A stretch of 64,000 nucleotides of DNA from Gonatopus flavifemur (GCA_018340375.1 JAFFJZ010000001.1:61806001-61870000); one strand, 5' to 3'. Shown: positions 22,624 to 34,010, counted from the first letter of the stretch. Notes: generated by a model not told the origin, from the sequence alone. Made by a program: numbers and translations.

Positions 22624-23599
22624 TACACTGTTATAAATTTCTGATTGAATTTTCAATCACAAGTAATGGAAGCAATTTCCACTCACGTAAATGAAAAATA
22701 ATGTACAGTAGTATTGAAAATCCAATAACCAGTTCTTCCAATTTCATGCACATGTTCATGGTTGTTGAGAGAAATCATGATTGAAAATTCAATAACAAGT
22801 TATTTAAATTTCATGTACATGTTCAAGATCGTTGAAAAAAAAAATCACCTTCACAAGATTTGAACGCGAGGCGTCGGAACTGGACGCCACAGCCCTGTTA
22901 CTCTAGCCACCGCCACTTTCGCGGACGGGTGCATTTCTCTGCCTATATCACCTTGCGTTCATTCTTTAAACTTGTGAATCAAGATGTACTTATGATGTCC
23001 CTAATAGCACCAAGGTCCCTGGAGATTTTGAAAACGTTCTGAGAATGTTTTAAACACGTCCCAACGTTCTTGGAACATTTTAAAAACCTCCCAGTGATGT
23101 TAGGGGTAGAAACACCGAACAAATCGTGTGATCTAACTAATACATAGTTGAAGTGGATACGTGGATGACTTTGTCAAAGCGTTAGTATACAGGGTCACCC
23201 AAGTGAGAAAAATTGTATTTCAAGGGCGTATTCTGTAGCCATAATGCAAGAATTTTCGGTTTTTTGAAGATTAGTTCTTGAGATATGAGCGTTTTTAGAT
23301 TTTTTTTTCAAATCCAAATCAACTTGGATCACTTTGGTTATTTTCAGTTGGATACCAGTACAGCCCTGATTTGATTACAATTATAATGATATTGAAATGA
23401 TATTATTATGTTATTATAATGCATTAAATTTTTCCAAGTTTTTTCAATCACCTGTACATTAATTTCAATTTTCATGCACAATAACTTGAAAGTTCAATAA
23501 CGTGTATTTGGATTCCTATTTCAGTTCACAAAAATTGAATTTTCATTCACATATGTACATGAAAAGTACATGAAATTTCAAGAAATTTTTAACAGTGTA
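22624..23599. mobile_element. CACTGTTAAAAATTTC-family element with nested inserts
   Basis: The left end TACACTGTTATAAATTTCTG pairs with the right end AGAAATTTTTAACAGTGTA, with TA borders. Words such as TTGAAAATTCAATAAC, ATGGAAGCAATTTCCA and CATGTACATG recur. Related elements are at 35713, 49332 and 55173, which share ATGGAAGCAA and TTTCATTTACA words. The extra length comes from insertions, including a SINE-like piece. Confidence 0.55.
22836..22930 (-). mobile_element. Probable tRNA-derived SINE piece, minus strand
   Basis: On the minus strand GGTGGCTAGAGTAACAGGGC resembles an A-box region, and GCGTTCAATC, about 40 bases later, resembles a B-box. A T-run (22836-22845) follows, as a Pol III terminator would. 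The B-box match is looser than that of the SINE at 7457. The piece is GC-rich in an AT-rich host element. Confidence 0.35.
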
Positions 23600-23998
23600 T
23601 GCTCCAAATTGCTCTCCTCTCAGTACAACTATATGGTAAAATAACAATTACTCTTTAATAAACCAAACGATTCACACAACAATAGCCAAATTTTAATGGT
23701 TTGTTTTCTTTAAAGACTATTCAAAAGTCCAAACCCAATCTCATGACATTTTCTACTGATCTTTTTCGTATAAATTCAAATCAGATTTCAACTAGTCACC
23801 CTAAATAATGTTTTACGTTCTCCCTGATCCAATAATACGAAATATTCCAAAGTAATAAAGTAAAACACATCCATGATGGGAAGAGTTTGAGTTTACTTAC
23901 GTAAGATACACCTGAAATTATCATAATGTCACTGTATTAGTTCGTTCAATGTAATTTTCTTGTTTTTCTCTCCTTTTTCGAACTCTTGTTTCCTTCAG

Positions 23999-24134
23999 CT
24001 GCGCCCGCAGCACCCACGAACGAGCCATGAGGGCCGACAAAAATGTCCTGGCCCGTTGACAACGACGCGTTGTACATTCTTACAATGTACACGAACATTT
24101 ATCCATCCATCCGTCTATTCGATGGAAAAAAAAG
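23999..24134 (+). CDS. Candidate exon with canonical acceptor and donor
   Basis: A textbook acceptor (CTCTTGTTTCCTTCAG, ending 23998) opens a GC-rich block, and AAAG then GTAACA at 24134-24135 gives a possible donor. Two readings compete. Phase 1 reads CARSTHERAMRADKNVLAR and stops at TGA 24057-24059; its GCC, CGC, ACC and GAC codons look strongly coding, suggesting a last coding exon. Another phase stays open from acceptor to donor (LRPQHPRTSHEGRQKCPGPL onwards), suggesting an internal exon. There is no recognisable protein match. The first reading is favoured on codon composition; the rest of the gene is not visible. Confidence 0.4.
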
Positions 24135-24230
24135 GTAACAGTCTAGCCTAATTACATTATTCATGATCGTTCCTGCAGCAGCGTGCTGTTCGCGTTCATC
24201 GCACGAGGACTTTTCGAGAAATCTTCTGTG

Positions 24231-24530
24231 CTATTCGGTTACTTTTCTTTCCGCTTCCAGTTGAAAACTTCTCGCAGCTCTTACGATATCATCGATTTTA
24301 TCAAACGCGTACTCGTTCGGTATTGAAAAATCATGAATGATGAGGAAACATTTTTCGAAACGTTGACAAATCTTTCTGGCATTCTCCAGTATACACTGAG
24401 AACCCAATTTTTTAGACTTGAAGAAAATTTCTTTGTCCTCATTCTCATAAATCTTGTTTCCAATGGAAAAAATCATTGATTTCAATGGGAAAATTTCATA
24501 TTGAACTGAGATGACATTTTTTGAATTCAA
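24231..24530 (-). CDS. Unrecognised minus-strand protein-like frame
   Basis: The last ~100 codons of a 122-codon open frame read like a polar protein: GNKIYENEDKEIFFKSKKLG, LENARKICQRFEKCFLIIHD and a C-terminal AFDKIDDIVRAARSFQLEAE. The first 20 or so codons come from a hairpin-forming repeat (24582-24685), so I limit the call to the part downstream. Plus-strand frames are also open here. The C-terminal KIDDI pattern weakly recalls RIDDV at 14.3 kb. Confidence 0.25.
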   Translation of the reverse strand: MNSKNVISVQYEIFPLKSMIFSIGNKIYENEDKEIFFKSKKLGSQCILENARKICQRFEKCFLIIHDFSIPNEYAFDKIDDIVRAARSFQLEAERKVTE

Positions 24531-24581
24531 GAACACAGAGAGAAATGTATTTGGGAAAATTAGCATTTTATTCGTAAAGTA

Positions 24582-24685
24582 CTTATAACTCCTAATCATT
24601 TCCAGCTGTGATGGTGAAATACAAGATTAACTTGGATTTTTACCATGTCAGCTGGCAATGATCAGGAGTTATGTTATAAGTTATA
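24582..24685. repeat. Inverted repeat hairpin
   Basis: CTTATAACTCCTAATCATT on the left and AATGATCAGGAGTTATG on the right are imperfect inverses around a ~60-bp loop, with CAGCTG and CAGCTGG inside both arms. It is probably a tiny foldback element. Confidence 0.55.
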
Positions 24686-24689
24686 GTAT

Positions 24690-25700
24690 GATTTCTTTGA
24701 ATAGTTCTAGTTTATGGATAAAATGGTAATCTTTGGAAAAATGGAATTAGGGCAAAGGAAGTTTTCTTTGAAGCGAAGTGTACTTTTCGCCAGTTCATTT
24801 GTGCTCCAATAATTTATGAGAAGATTTGTGCGAGAATGTTATATTATTTATCTATTTTTTATGTGTTGAATTACAAAATTTGTAAATGAAAATGTAAAAG
24901 TATAGATCTGAGGGTCTTTAGTGCACATATAAGCATAACGTATGAATAGAATTGATAGAACTTTTCAGAAAAATACGATATGTCATAAATACCGAGCAAA
25001 AGGAATTATTCGCACTTCAAATTTGGAACTCTATGAAATTTTAATCAAATTTTTAAAAACGTTCATACGTTTATAAAGTTGTTATTGAATTATGGTCGTG
25101 TTCTTCTCGAATTTTCATTGAAATTCCATTAAATTCTACAGAGAGTTCTATCATGCGAAATCTGTAAAAAAAACTTGGTCCAAAAATTTTACCAAATCCC
25201 TTAACTTGGCCTTTTTTGCCATGGATAAATCAAAATAATCAAAAGCATCTAATGATGTTCCTCATACAATGATGAAATAATCCTAGCTGGCTCAGTGGAA
25301 ACATTTTCAAAATTATATATAACTTATATGTAATAGAGTGGTTATACAAAAATATATATTTCAAAAACGGTTCTTCGTATTTCAACAAAACACACCTCTC
25401 CTTGCTCCTCGTTATTTTTCCTCCCCTATGAGGATTCAACAATTTATTCGTCAGAGAACAAATCGATGCATATCTAAAATTCGATCCACTCAATAAGATT
25501 GTGTATTATAAATTTATCAAACTCAACGATGGACAATGTGACTCCGCCTCTTTTTCGATACATCGATCAATCAAGAGCACACTTTTTTTTTATTTGTGAT
25601 TTCTATCGGACGAAAGATCTAGTTACCAATTGGATACCGTGCATACGTTCAAAGAAATGGTTTATTCAGTCAATGTTTGTTAGACAACCAGAAATTAACA
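24690..25700. other. AT-rich DNA, no gene seen
   Basis: Short frames at 25239-25723 overlap on both strands and have no domain. Confidence 0.4.
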
Positions 25701-25701
25701 T

Positions 25702-26649
25702 TCACGGAGAAAAATGCCGGTAGAATGTATAAGACTTTTTCATAGTTATCAGGAACAGTAAGGTTTATTTCACATGAAGATAGCAAAGATTACGAATACT
25801 ATACTGCCATCCTAAGCCAAAAGGCCGTATCTCCATATTTGGAAGTTTTCCAGATATCGAACATTTTATCCAAACGGGTCTATGAGAAAAGTTCAAATTG
25901 TAAGTTTCGACCTTTTTACAACTCAAAGTTTTTATATGAACCCGTCTAAACTTATACTTATGAAATGATACGACTACCGTTATCTTGACTTGAGTTTTTA
26001 AAAAATATTTTCAATAATTCAAGGATTTTCTGCATTGAAATGCATGTACGAAGCTTATTTGAATGAAGTTATGTGAGAAAAAAAAATTTATGGTCCTTTG
26101 GAAGTACGGCCTTTTGGCTTAGGACGACAGTATAGAAAGAATAATGGATAATATGAAAATTTCAAACTCTAAATGTTGAATTTTATTATAAAGTATATAG
26201 TAAAATTTGACTGTTCTGCGGTTAAAATTTTCATTCTATTCATTACTTTTTCTATAGTGTTTCTTTAGCGACTTATTTCTCTTTGTTAATTCTATATTAT
26301 TCTGAGTATGGTTCTATGAGTTGTAGCCACTACTGAAAAAAAAATCAACCCTTTTTGAACTTCTTGTTTTCCCGTTGCGAAAAAATTGATTCTAAATGTC
26401 AATGCAATAATCTTGTGAGATTCAAAGATGAACAGTTCACATAATCTGCATATATTTCAGATATCTTTCATACTGCACTTCTCATTGTTTTATGTTATTT
26501 TCTACCCTCTCGCGAATTACTCTCATTCTAGTCACAGCTTAAGAAATTCCTAAAACAATATTCAGCAAAGATTATAGAAAAATCGATCTTGAAAATTTGA
26601 TATTCACTATCTTGGCTAGTGATCATTCCATGGTCTTTTTTCTCCGTTT
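25702..26649. mobile_element. TIR element with CACGGAGAAAAATG caps
   Basis: The left end TCACGGAGAAAAATGCCGG pairs with a right end GATCATTCCATGGTC followed by TTTTTTCTCCG. This right end matches the one at 7875-7915. The element at 25800-26134 is nested inside. There is no coding frame. Confidence 0.5.
25800..26134. mobile_element. 335-bp foldback element, ends CCTAAGCCAAAAGGCCGTA
   Basis: The ends are ~35-bp inverted repeats: CCTAAGCCAAAAGGCCGTA on the left and TACGGCCTTTTGGCTTAGG on the right, preceded by TATACTG and followed by CAGTATA. A second inverted pair lies in the middle (GACGGGTTCATA-like words at 25876 and 25938). Non-coding. Confidence 0.75.
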
Positions 26650-26654
26650 ATGAA

Positions 26655-27490
26655 TTTATAAAAAAATTACTACAAAATCATCAAACTTGTCGGTACATTG
26701 TGCCACAAATTTCATGACAACAGAATTGATCATAGCTTTGGATTTTATGTAACAAAATGAATTTCCATCGATACCTCTTATATCGGTTTTTGTTTCATAC
26801 CAACACAGTTTGGTTTCATTACGTTTTGAAATTTCAACAAAATATATGTAACAGATGGACCTGGTTGACATTATATCATAAATTTACCATCTCATTTCAT
26901 TAACGCATGTTGGATTAATTAGATTTACGCATTACGTAAGTAATAATAGATTCACTTACGTCAATCCCATACATGCAGTCCACCGTCAAATCATACCACG
27001 AAGGTATGTAAATCACGTAACAGTTTACAGACAATTATCAATCATAATCATAAATTGTAGTGCATAATTATTAAACCCTTTGATTATGCATAACACTGTT
27101 ATGATTCATGCCAAAACCTTGTGGTAATGCGATTTACAAGATGAATCATGTGCGTCATTTCAGCATACATAACTTTGAATCTTAATTCAATCATCGAAAG
27201 GTTTATTGCTACAGAAACAGTCATAAAAAGAAAGGAGTAGGAAACACAAAATTGTAGAAAATTTTAATGAAAGAATGATTATTGATAGCTCGTTTATGTA
27301 TACAATGCTTGGTAAGAAGACAGTTTTGAATTCAGATCATATCCTAACTGAATCTAAGTCGCTGCCAAAAGTAGTTGAATTTGAATTTAGAGTAAGCACG
27401 AGAAACAATCACCTATAGGAAAGAAAAGCATTCCAATCAGTTCTTCAATTAAGAAGTAACCAATTGAAGCCAAACTTTTTATATCGCGAA
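26655..27490. other. AT-rich DNA, no gene seen
   Basis: Inverted TACGTAAGTAA and TTACGTCAA words near 26935-26965 hint at a small hairpin. No gene. Confidence 0.4.
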
Positions 27491-27646
27491 AGAAAATCGA
27501 AACTGAATTTAAGCTCAGCTTCATGTTTGTTGTTACAGTAGCTATATATTATTTCTACCACAGCTACCTAAACAATATATAATATATAGTATGGTTAATA
27601 TAACTGCAAGCATGGAGCTGAGCTCAAATTCAGTTTCGATTTTCTC
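27491..27646. mobile_element. Foldback element, AGAAAATCGAAACTGAATTT ends
   Basis: The left arm AGAAAATCGAAACTGAATTT, then AAGCTCAGCTTCATG, is inverted to the right arm CATGGAGCTGAGCTCAAATTC, then AGTTTCGATTTTCT. The arms are over 30 bp and the AT-rich loop is about 80 bp. Non-coding. Confidence 0.7.
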
Positions 27647-27844
27647 TCACACTGAAAAAAGAAAACAGTACTGGTTAATATGGAAGACAGCAATCAATAC
27701 AAAAAAAAATACAAATTCAGCGGAATAGTGAAGATAATTGTGATCAAAATCTTGCGATCCATCCTTTAAATGGTGTTTCCAGTTCGAAGGAATTAATTCG
27801 AGGTGATAAATAACGATAATCCAGTAGGAATCCAAATGATTCAA
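27647..27844 (-). pseudogene. Protein-like fossil paired with 62705-62842
   Basis: A 65-codon minus-strand frame reads WIIVIYHLELIPSNWKHHLK then DGSQDFDHNYLHYSAEFVFF. The frame at 62705-62842 reads IIVVSLFELTPQDWEHCSKD then VLQDLKSLTPDY. IIV, EL-P, W, H, KD and QD match without gaps over about 27 codons, including a shared Trp. Substitutions are spread evenly over codon positions, so the copies are not under visible coding constraint now. They may be fossils of one gene, or two copies of a non-coding repeat that happens to be open. Confidence 0.35.
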
Positions 27845-27849
27845 ACTTC

Positions 27850-30035
27850 AGCAACATAAAAATATATAATTTTGTAATGAAAAAAAAAAAAACTAGAAAC
27901 AACCTCTAAAGATGATGATGAAGATTTGTAGTTATTTCCTTCGTCAGGGTATATAACGATGCATTCCTAGTTAGCAATATTCTCTATTCCTTGCAACTCC
28001 ACCACAAAGTGTATTCAATGATAGTGAAGCTTGCGCAGCAGCTGATGATTAGGCGCGTCGATATAAGGATATAACTTTCACCTCAAGATTTGATCAATTA
28101 GTTATCCCGCAAGTTGATGGTAACAGACTATCAAGGACATTGGGAGGAAATTTGATGTATACATGTGTATATAATTTTGAATAATATTCCCTTTTACCGC
28201 AACAATAATATATGGTATGAAATGTATGAAATTATATTTAGTTTTATCCCATACAATAAACATAAGCAAATTTCGAAAAATGCTTCTTCATTCAAACGTT
28301 GAATACTGATTTTCACTACTTTCTTGAAAAACTGACTCCCCCGAGAATAAAAAATAATCAAAATGATGTTAATTCTTAACAAACTAACGTCATTTTATAC
28401 CGCAAATGGAATGAAATGTGAATCCGTGTACTTTTGTTGTTTATTTCAATCACCATTTCTCTACCTAGATCGAAAGTCGAGTTGAACTTTTTTTTCGGAA
28501 TTTAATTGAATTTTCTCCAACTTCTCGGCGAATTTCCTGCCAAAAAAGCACAATGATGACTGTAGAGTGCAAACGAACAACTTCAAACAGGAAATTTCAG
28601 GCTATTCGAAAGCTCTCAGTTAGTTTTGACATTTATAGATTATTCCCTTAACCATCTCGTCGAGGATTCGACCGCAAGTGAGTGAGTCGATTAAGATAAT
28701 GTGTACTGTATACATTTATGTCATAGATGTAATTAACTCTCGATATTCTCACCATCGTCAAATCGACGAGGCCATTCTCTGTGATTTTGAATCCATATCA
28801 TCTTCTCTGTACATTCCTTAACGTAAAAAATTCTTCGAGAATGAGAATCTCTCGTGAGAAGCATCTTCAATCCTTTCCTTTGTAGCGAATGTTTTGATAC
28901 ACGGAAAAAATGAATTTTGCAAAATTTATTCATTCGTTAATAATATATTCCTTACTCCGAAGAGTTATGACATCGATAACTTTATCAAAAATATGCAGGA
29001 GCAAAGGTATTTTCAATTTCCATCTATTATTTTGCTACGTCAAAGAATGTCATTACTTCGAGCAGCATGCGGGTTATTCTACGAAGAATGAAAATAAACC
29101 ATCACGATGTTGAGATTTCAATATAATGTAAAAGATTAAAGGAGGGATGATTATTTTATCCAAAATTCTGTTTGAAATTCAACTATCCTGATAGAAATTT
29201 TAGTGAGAAAAATATGTGGTCTTGAATAATACGTACTGAATTGCCAATTAGAATGTAGGATATATTAACCACAGAGGAGGAATGGGAAACTAAATGTTTC
29301 TCAATCGGTAGTTTCTTTTGAGTTTATGTGAATATCGAAACAAGCTTCTAAGGAGTAAGTTCGGAATTTCATCAGATTTATAACTATTATCGTACGTGAA
29401 CCAATCTTATATTTTCTAATAACGTGGGTTTGAAAGATCCACCAAGATAAGATACTTCTTATAGTACTTTCGCAGAACTTTAATGAATTTTCGTAGATCG
29501 TTTTACGAGTTTGGAAAAAACAACAAATCTTAGTAAAAAAAATAGAAAATACAGGAGATTCTGAAGTTTGACAAAAATGAATGTTGCGAAAATCCTGTAA
29601 AGGTGCCCTGAATTCAGAATGTTTTTGTATAAGAAAATGGAAGTATTGTGATACCAGTGAAAACTCGATTCCGAAATGAGTGCAACTTATACAGAAAGTC
29701 CTGTCATGAAAACGACCCCGATATGGCCCACCACCGACTGACAAGGTTCCCAAAAATAGAAACCGCCGATAATCGATCCATCATTGGGCCAATCACGAAT
29801 TCTATCATTAACCGATTCTCCGTTGCCATTGCTGGGCTCGAGTTGTCATTCAGCAGTCTGGGGGTTATTACTATTCGTTAATTCTGGCTATAAATCAGTC
29901 ATGGACCATTATTGGGCCAGTCGTAAAACTCCGTTGGGAAAATTTTCAATTCAAAATCTTTAAAACGTCTTCTCAGGGCAAGTTTCATTTTTTCGTCATT
30001 CTAGGCTTCGAATCAATTTATAAATCCTGCTAAGT
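27850..30035. other. AT-rich DNA with fragments of capped repeats
   Basis: A cap-like ACACGGAAAAAATGAATTTTG occurs at 28901 without a partner. Around 29700-29935 CATCATTGGGCCAATC and CATTATTGGGCCAGTC are direct repeats in a GC-richer patch. A 150-codon minus frame (29301-29753) runs through these repeats and has no domain. No gene is called. Confidence 0.35.
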
Positions 30036-30039
30036 TTGA

Positions 30040-31462
30040 GGGGTAACACCACAGTGACCTCTCCAAAAATAACGCTTTTTCAGATATTTTTTTTCGAAAA
30101 TTAGAAAGTTCCGATTCAAATTGAAGTACATGAAGGTGTTCCGCTACTATTAGAGTACAAAATAATTTTTTTGTGGACTTTTATTGTGAAAAATGGCGGC
30201 TTGACAGGTGAATGACTGGAGCAGTGTGAAAATTCATGGTCGTGCGGTGGGATAGATAACTCAGTCCAGAATTGACGTAGAACACAGAACCAAAAATAAT
30301 TATTTTCTGTAATCCAAAAGCTAGTGAGATACGTATCCGTTTTGAAAAATGTGCATTTTCCACGAAATGGCATCGGTTTGAAGAAAAAAGTCGAATTTTC
30401 ACCCTAAATTTCGTTACTTAATGTTGAATAAAAAACGCAAATATCAATATTTCGAAAAACCCGTACGTATTTTACTAGATAATAAAATATCACGAATATA
30501 ATCAAAAAACCCCCGAGGTGATTGATTGAAAATTGACGGGGCTAGAGCTCCCACCGACTTTCGACATACTGCTTTGAAATAAACGCGTTTAAGGGGTTAT
30601 ATACAGTTAAGAGGTGCAAAAAAAGCGATTTTTCAAGAATTTTTCCTGAAAAGTCAGTTGAATTAATAATTGTAAAAATTTGTACACATATTGAGTTAAC
30701 TTTTAACTGTACTTTGAGATTTTTTATTTGTAAAAATAATAATTTTGAGAGCCGTTATAGTTGATCTCCAGGAACTCCTCTAAAGAAAACCGCTTTGCGG
30801 TGACCACGATATCTCGGAACTGAATCTTTTAAACGAAAGAACCAAACGGATTTCGTCAAAGTAATATATGATCTAGTAATCAATCGAAGGAATAAGCAAA
30901 ATCAAATTTTTTGACAAAATGGTGACTTCTAAAAGAAAAAAATCGATTTTTCAGGAAAATTTTAGCCTTGAATTGTTCATTAAAAAAAAAATATTCATCG
31001 GTGAGAAGAAACCTTCGATTAATTACTAAAAAATATAGTCAACAAGCTTGTGTTGAAATTTGAGACTGATCGGTCCAGCCGTTTTCGAGAAATCTTGGTC
31101 ACCGACTTTGAAAACACAGTTTGGAGAAAAACGCATTCAAAGTTTCAAAGGCACTTGACATAGAGTGAAAAATTTTTACAAATATGCGTGTAAGTTGAAC
31201 AATAATCGCCGAATTGGCTTGGAATTTCCTGTGTGTGTACTTAAATGTATGTACATTATGAAAATGAAATAAAAAAAAATCGATTTTTTGAAAATTTTAA
31301 CTGTATATAACCCCTTAAAGTTTTTGTAACAGTTGAGTCGTGCGTGTTTAGTCGGACCTATGTTTGTAGTTTACGGTACATCATTTCCGGGTGCTCAAAG
31401 AGTACTTTAAGCGGAAAACAAATTTTTTGATTTTTTTGAAAATTCAATTGTGGTGTTACCCC
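30040..31462. mobile_element. Outer TTAA-type (piggyBac-like) non-autonomous element
   Basis: The left end GGGGTAACACCAC (30040-30052) and the right end GTGGTGTTACCCC (31450-31462) are exact 13-bp inverses. The right flank is TTAA; the left flank is TTGA, one change from TTAA. A second TTAA element is nested inside. There is no transposase frame. Confidence 0.6.
30593..31314. mobile_element. Inner TTAA-type (piggyBac-like) element, 722 bp
   Basis: The ends GGGGTTATATACAGTTAA and TTAACTGTATATAACCCC are exact 18-bp inverses. TTAA flanks both sides (30589-30592 and 31315-31318), the target duplication known for piggyBac transposons. The interior has repeated TTTTTGAAAATT-type words and no coding frame. 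It interrupts the outer element 30040-31462. Confidence 0.8.
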
Positions 31463-31464
31463 TT

Positions 31465-31827
31465 AACAAGACAATTACAATGTAACAATTGTTACACGAC
31501 TAGAAATGGGTTTTGATACTGGATAATTTCAATACTTTCACTGGAATTTCATAAACTTTGCACTGTGAAAGCCTAATTTTTGGATTGAAATTCCAATGAA
31601 TGTGCTGGAATACTTTTGTAAATGTACTAGAATTTTCACTCCAATGTATCGAGTAAAAATTTGATAAAATTCTAAAAGAAACGGAATGAAGTTTCATACC
31701 CCTTTTGATAATTTAATTCGATACATTATTCAAATCCAGACACAAATTTTACTAAAAAATTCTGGTATATCACTAGAATTGATTGACAAATACATTGCAC
31801 TGAAAATTCTTGAAATTTCAGTGCACG
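31465..31827. other. AT-rich DNA, no gene seen
   Basis: Repeated words such as GAAATTTCAGTG and CACTGAAAATTC suggest an old repeat, but I cannot place ends. Confidence 0.35.
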
Positions 31828-32116
31828 TACACAGTAAAAAGTAAAACTTAAAGTGATCCCGAATATCAGCTTAAAAATGCAGCCAAAAGTAGCGCCTATT
31901 CCAACTGAAAGTAAGTGATGAAAAAGACTGAATTTGAGTCAATTCCATCTTACTTTGGAAATTAAGATGGAATTCTATCTTAATTCCAAAGTAAGATGGA
32001 ATTAACTGAAATTCAGTCTTTTTCATTGCTTACTTTCAGTTGGAATAGGTGCTACTTTTGGCTGAATTTTTAAGCTGATATTCGGGATCACTTTAAGTTT
32101 TACTTTTTACTGTGTA
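31828..32116. mobile_element. 289-bp near-perfect palindrome (foldback MITE)
   Basis: The left arm starts TACACAGTAAAAAGTAAAAC and the right arm ends with its reverse complement. Almost the whole length is one hairpin centred near GGAATTCTATCTTAATTCC, with only a few mismatches (for example CGCCTATTCC against GGAATAGGTG). TA borders match a Tc1/mariner-like insertion. The arms are far more alike than those of other elements here, so it is either young or homogenised. Confidence 0.85.
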
Positions 32117-32339
32117 CTGAAAAATGAATTTACCGAAATTTTTTAGTACCAAAACGCAGTTGAATTCCAGGGTTGTTTTCACAGTGTGCGTTAACGATTA
32201 TTTATAACAACCTACTTTGCATCATTGAACAAATTCCGATCTCAAGGCCTTTCTTTGAAATTGTGAAAAAGAAAATAATGTTCTTATTATTTCCAATAGA
32301 TTGTACAAGTAGCCTCGAATTACCCTGTATGCGAATACA

Positions 32340-32415
32340 GTCTTTTGAGCTTCGCCATGCACGTACACGTACTTTTAATCGCTCACGTGCAATGCGCGTG
32401 ATGATACAGGTACAC
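32340..32415. promoter_or_regulatory. Cluster of CACGTG-like sites
   Basis: CACGTG at 32384-32389 is surrounded by GCACGTAC, ACACGTAC, GCGCGTG and TACACGAG within 75 bp. Density is high for this AT-rich DNA and would suit bHLH-type factors. There is no nearby gene start to link it to, so this is tentative. Confidence 0.2.
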
Positions 32416-32700
32416 GAGTGAACGAAAATTTCACAATTGCGCACTATTAAATAACTGATAGGAAACTCAGTTTCAGGGTATTTTCCAACATTCATAATTG
32501 GGAAGAGGAAATATTGATTTATATCGAATTAGATGAATTTTTTACTCCATCCGCAATTCTTCGTTCCTATTGTATCCAAAGGTTCGCTCGTCAAACGTAG
32601 CGAGAGAAGAATAAATTTGGAGAAAATGTAATATTTGAATATTTTATGAGATTCGGTCGACTGAACGGTTAGCATAAATCCATCCAAGGGAGTATATCAT

Positions 32701-32990
32701 TCATGTTACAGTTCGAATCGTTTGTTGAGATGAATTTATAATTAAATAGAAAGAAATCAGAATTTTGCAAGCTACAAATCTTTCTGTATTTCGTTTAGGT
32801 AATATTTCCGATTCACAGTATGTTCTAGTGCAGGAATATATACGAAATCTTAGATTATTATCATTCAATTTTTCGTGAACCTGACATGGATACAACGTTA
32901 AATTCCAATCGATATCGGAAACATATCGAATTTTTGAGCTCCCTGGATTCGATGTCGAGTCGTTCAACGAAGTTGAGAAAATAAATTGAA
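32701..32990 (-). CDS. Unrecognised protein-like frame, possible exon
   Basis: A minus-strand frame of about 100 codons includes NDSTSNPGSSKIRYVSDIDW, then NLTLYPCQVHEKLNDNNLRF and RIYSCTRTYCESEILPKRNT. It has three Cys in CQVH, SCTRTYC, and a fourth at VACK before a hydrophobic end (ILISFYLIINSS). Codons have a coding look and the opposite strand is not open. It has no ATG (first usable codon TTG), so it would be an internal exon or a fossil. No family was recognised. Confidence 0.3.
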
Positions 32991-32999
32991 AAATTATAT

Positions 33000-33759
33000 T
33001 GAATTTATATACCTACTATCACGAATTAACTGTATTTTTATGAATTTACTTGCATCATCATCTTTCATTGGTTAATTGTAATTTCGAATTCTTTGTAACC
33101 TTTCTCCAATGCGCAATTTACCACATCGAATCCAGACACTCGATCGACAGGAATATTTTGTTGACAATTATCACAAGTGCGAGTTCAAGGGAATATTTGA
33201 AATGTCAGTCCATGGTATGTGAAATTGATTTTGATATCCTGCATATTCCGTACACATACATACGTACAATAAAATGAAAATGCCGGTAGATTCATTTGTT
33301 CTTCATCCATGTATATTTAAGTGGAACAAGGTTGCCACGGTGGAATATGATTTCAAATTGCATGACATTTCAGTGTAAAATCTTTTATTCTAAATCGTTA
33401 TGAATTGAGTATTTACTTATTAATCATGATGAAATATGAGATACAATTTTTGAAATGTTATAAGAATCCCTCAAATTCAAGTGAAACCTAAGAGAAATAA
33501 TCTTTTCCATGAAGAGAATCGACAATGAACAATCATTGTACAAACAATCGATGATTAATCCAAATCCATCAATTCAACTTCTAGTTTCTTCGTTGTGATT
33601 CTCTTGGCAGTTGGAATTTTGTGGAAATATAATATAATTTATAGGGTGGTATCGTGTTCCGTATATCAGGAGCTACAGTATCTTCACAATATTTATGAAA
33701 TTCCTTCACATTGAAACGTGTCATCTGTCCATGTGAGAATAATTTCTAAACGTGGCCAC
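33000..33759. other. AT-rich DNA, no gene seen
   Basis: A 75-codon plus-strand frame at 33050 has no domain or splice context. Confidence 0.35.
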
Positions 33760-34010
33760 CTCGTGCAGTGCGTGTGTGGTCACCTCTCTTCTCTCGAAGG
33801 GCCACGCTAGGTATATACAGAGAAATCTACAGACACGTACACGCACATGCAGTAACCATAGAGGTTGTAGAAAAAGGAGGTGGTGAAGGTGGAGGTGGAG
33901 TCGAAGCAGGAGTAGAGTTAGTAGTCGTTGCTAACTCACAGTCGTTTCACGACGGTCGTAGAGTGTGCGGTTTCATTGCGGAGACTTGTATAAAATCATG
34001 AAGAGAAAAA
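33760..34010 (+). promoter_or_regulatory. GC-rich promoter or 5'-UTR-like island
   Basis: The block is clearly GC-richer than its surroundings, with CAGTGCGTGTGTGG near 33768, CACGTACACGCACATGC at 33835 and a GGAGGTGG or GGTGGAGG purine run at 33879-33900. A 77-codon frame runs through it (VVEKGGGEGGGGVEAGVELV) but is explained by the GGT-GGA repeat. It lies 0.8 kb upstream of the putative secreted peptide at 34819 and could be its leader region. This link is inference. Confidence 0.3.

Noticed and set aside
29301..29753. 150-codon minus-strand frame
   Set aside because: It runs through repeated GGGCC-type and AT-rich DNA, has no protein-like segments in order, and a plus-strand frame overlaps it.
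33768..34001. Gly- and Val-rich 77-codon plus frame
   Set aside because: It is explained by a GGTGGA-type purine repeat within a leader-like GC island; no coding evidence beyond openness.
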